A stretch of 22,326 bases of DNA from a virus. The notes beneath the pieces were generated by a model. It ran no database searches. It had not been told where the DNA came from and worked only from the letters and a program-made list of their open reading frames with translations. The translations under genes were made by a program, and so were the position numbers. Positions 21,248-22,326 of this stretch are shown piece by piece (the stretch's first letter is position 1; each line of letters opens with the position of its first letter). The stretch spans positions 1 through 22,326 of the IMG/VR virus record IMGVR_UViG_3300022744_000105; one strand, given 5' to 3'.

Positions 21248-21493
21248 TCACTGACTAACCTTAACGGTCAGCTTCCATTCAACCAAATGCACTAACAGCG
21301 GGTCAAACACAAGCTGAAATTTGCTGTCGCATTCCTCTTGAATTTTAGCGAAAACGTCTTTCAGCTTTTTAGCTAGGTCTTCATCGCTGTCAAAGTCAAA
21401 AGCTTCAACGTGCTGTCTGTTGTGCAAGTCAACGTATTTGATAACGTATGACTTGACATTGCAAACGCCGTAAATTGCGACTTTCTGGCGCAC
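21248..21493 (-). CDS. 81-aa hypothetical protein (GTG start)
   Basis: GTG at 21493 starts two bases after the stop of the helicase-like gene, with an AAGAAG stretch as a weak ribosome site. The product reads as an alpha/beta fold: VAIYGVCNVKSYVIKYVD strands, an acidic turn (DFDSDEDLAKKLKDVFAKIQEE), then FQLVFDPLLVHLVEWKLTV. Not recognised. It may be translated along with the upstream gene. Confidence 0.5.
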   Translation of the reverse strand: MRQKVAIYGVCNVKSYVIKYVDLHNRQHVEAFDFDSDEDLAKKLKDVFAKIQEECDSKFQLVFDPLLVHLVEWKLTVKVSQ

Positions 21494-21495
21494 TG

Positions 21496-21912
21496 TTATA
21501 GCTTCTTACGCTTTGGCTTGTTATGAATTTGATAATCGTAAACCGACGTAATGTTAGGGTCAGCAATCGGCTTGTTTCGCTTACCCCTGCCCACAATCTG
21601 ACGATAAGCGAGCGGCGCTAACGTGTATTCATCAATAAACGCACAATCTAACTTAATGCCAAAGCATTCAAAATCAACAACCACAATGTCACGGCGTGAA
21701 GCGTAATCTTGAACAACAGCTTTAGGGTAAAGCCCGTTGCCGTTAAGCCCTAAAGCTTCGCTCCAATCGTCACACGGGTCAGAATGCGCCAGGTGCCAAA
21801 GTTCAGGGCGAAGGGCGCGGCCATACCATTGCAAACTTCTAATGAAGCTTTTGCCGTCACGCTTGATAGCGTCCATTAACTCTTGCTGATAAGGGTAAAG
21901 CTTAACTGACAT
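21496..21912 (-). CDS. miniature SF2 helicase-like protein without Walker motifs
   Basis: I chose ATG 21912 (138 aa), with GAAGG before it; it starts 4 bp after the 44-aa gene. Residues 4-16 (KLYPYQQELMDAI) resemble the Q-motif region that starts superfamily 2 helicases, and residues 75-112 (DIVVVDFECFGIKLDCAFID, then YRQIVGRGKR) resemble motifs V and VI including Q-x-x-GR-x-x-R. The P-loop and DEAD-box regions that should lie between are missing: only about 60 residues separate them, without GKT. It ends in a basic tail (NKPKRKKL). So it is either a deleted helicase relic or a small protein that mimics a helicase C-terminal lobe. The motif reading is by eye. Confidence 0.55.
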   Translation of the reverse strand: MSVKLYPYQQELMDAIKRDGKSFIRSLQWYGRALRPELWHLAHSDPCDDWSEALGLNGNGLYPKAVVQDYASRRDIVVVDFECFGIKLDCAFIDEYTLAPLAYRQIVGRGKRNKPIADPNITSVYDYQIHNKPKRKKL

Positions 21913-21916
21913 TGGC

Positions 21917-22051
21917 TTAACCTTCCACAACCTGAACTTCAGACTTCTTGCAAGGCAACCAGCGGCGAGCAAGTTTGCTATAATAGAAAAACTTGCCGTT
22001 GGTTTCCTTAACTTCAAAAGTCTTGCCATACTTGTTAAGAACCAGTGCCAT
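21917..22051 (-). CDS. 44-aa hypothetical protein, first gene of the block
   Basis: ATG 22051 has GGAG 9 nt upstream. The product (MALVLNKYGKTFEVKETNGK, then FFYYSKLARRWLPCKKSEV) is basic with a row of aromatics and one Cys, like a small nucleic-acid binding beta domain. It ends TAA at 21917, 4 bp before the next ATG. It would be the first gene transcribed from the candidate promoter at 22082-22110. Not recognised. Confidence 0.6.
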   Translation of the reverse strand: MALVLNKYGKTFEVKETNGKFFYYSKLARRWLPCKKSEVQVVEG

Positions 22052-22081
22052 TTGCCTAACTCCAAATCTGTTGTTGAAACT

Positions 22082-22110
22082 GGCTTAGTTGAAGCGACTG
22101 GCTATGTCAA
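22082..22110 (-). promoter_or_regulatory. candidate promoter at the head of the leftward block
   Basis: The minus strand has TTGACA (22110-22105), 16 nt, then CTAAGCC; transcription would start near 22075 with a leader of about 24 nt holding GGAG. The -10 is a weak match to TATAAT, but the spacing and CTA are the same as before the gene at 18948. Position at the edge of a non-coding region supports it. Confidence 0.4.
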
Positions 22111-22124
22111 CAGCTAAGTTGAAG
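22084..22124. repeat. 11-bp direct repeats around the candidate promoter
   Basis: CTTAGTTGAAG (22084-22094) and CTAAGTTGAAG (22114-22124) are spaced exactly 30 bp, about three helical turns. One overlaps the -10 and the other lies just upstream of the -35, an arrangement fit for a regulator that binds two sites. A related copy in the opposite orientation (CTTCAACTAG, 19000-19009) overlaps the second candidate promoter. Confidence 0.5.
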
Positions 22125-22189
22125 TTGCCCACATTGGACGGCGGGCGCATATAGGGCTTATAACGGGGCCATTATACGGCGGAAAGTGG

Positions 22190-22326
22190 CGGTTTTCCTA
22201 GGGTTTTTGATAAAAATATAATAATATAATAAATATAATACCAAGAGCATAAAAGCTAAATAGGCGATTTTAAAAATCAAGGAATTGAAATAAAATAATA
22301 AGGCTATTTTTACGTCAGGGGGTATA
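22190..22326. other. AT-rich non-coding DNA at the right end
   Basis: From about 22190 to the end the sequence is strikingly AT-rich, with a run of ATAATA-type units at about 22213-22241, against roughly half GC elsewhere. No ORF of note runs through it. A GATTTT/AAAATC hairpin lies near 22264-22276. On the + strand TTGATA-type elements with AT hexamers could act as a divergent promoter. The region most likely separates two transcription units; an origin is possible but no iteron set is visible. Confidence 0.4.

Noticed and set aside
22190-22326. Replication origin in the AT-rich end
   Set aside because: No iterons, DnaA boxes or replication gene seen; AT richness alone is not enough, so it is listed only as an AT-rich region.
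1-22326. tRNA genes, CRISPR arrays, transposons or integration sites
   Set aside because: No cloverleaf with a plausible T-loop, no spaced repeats of array type, and no recombinase or terminal repeats were seen on either strand.

Overview
The window is the late half of a tailed-phage genome. It looks like a siphovirus with a P22-fold major capsid protein, a long non-contractile tail (1014-residue tape measure) and a dense, entirely leftward (minus-strand) gene set. Most junctions overlap (ATGA, GTGA, TAATG) or leave only a few bases, and many genes share a GAAAGG or GGAGG-type ribosome binding site. I see no tRNA, CRISPR array, integrase, transposase or attachment site. The host is probably alphaproteobacterial. 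This is inferred from a near absence of GANTC (the CcrM methylation site of that class) and from the gene families; no sequence element names the host.

Reading in the direction of transcription (right to left): 22052-22326 is a non-coding leader, AT-rich at its outer end, with a candidate promoter and a repeated 11-bp motif. 22051-19039 is an accessory block of ten small genes: a 44-aa protein, a miniature helicase-like protein, an 81-aa unknown, a 29-aa membrane peptide, a DUF3850 protein, a VRR-NUC nuclease, two small unknowns (one a zinc-ribbon membrane protein), a 59-aa unknown and a MazG-like NTP pyrophosphohydrolase. 18948-18313 is a secreted or membrane-anchored protein with its own candidate promoter and a strong terminator. 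18206-16543 is the lysis cassette: two-TM holin candidate, single-TM coiled-coil spanin candidate, zinc amidase endolysin, lipoprotein and an 89-aa unknown, closed by a terminator. 16445-11400 is packaging and portal: TerS, TerL, DUF4055 portal, a MuF-type minor head protein with a JAB-like C-terminal domain, and a 50-aa coupled ORF.

11287-9377 holds the scaffold and the P22-like major capsid protein. The capsid gene appears to be its own transcription unit, with a candidate promoter, a hairpin at the predicted 5' end and a terminator-like hairpin after it. 9312-7215 holds an 87-aa protein and the neck genes (DnaT-like adaptor, head closure, gp10-like, tail terminator). 7212-1 holds an 87-aa putative structural protein, tail tube, tail assembly chaperone G and its -1 frameshifted G-T form, tape measure, two distal tail proteins and an NlpC/P60-like tail peptidase. 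Tail-tip and fibre genes would be expected just beyond the left edge.

The best leads are the MuF-JAB fusion, the internally shortened helicase-like protein, a complete -1 programmed frameshift signal (slippery heptamer plus perfect stem at 8 nt), and extreme depletion of GATC, GTAC and GANTC. Product names rest on recognising family patterns by eye; no database search was run.
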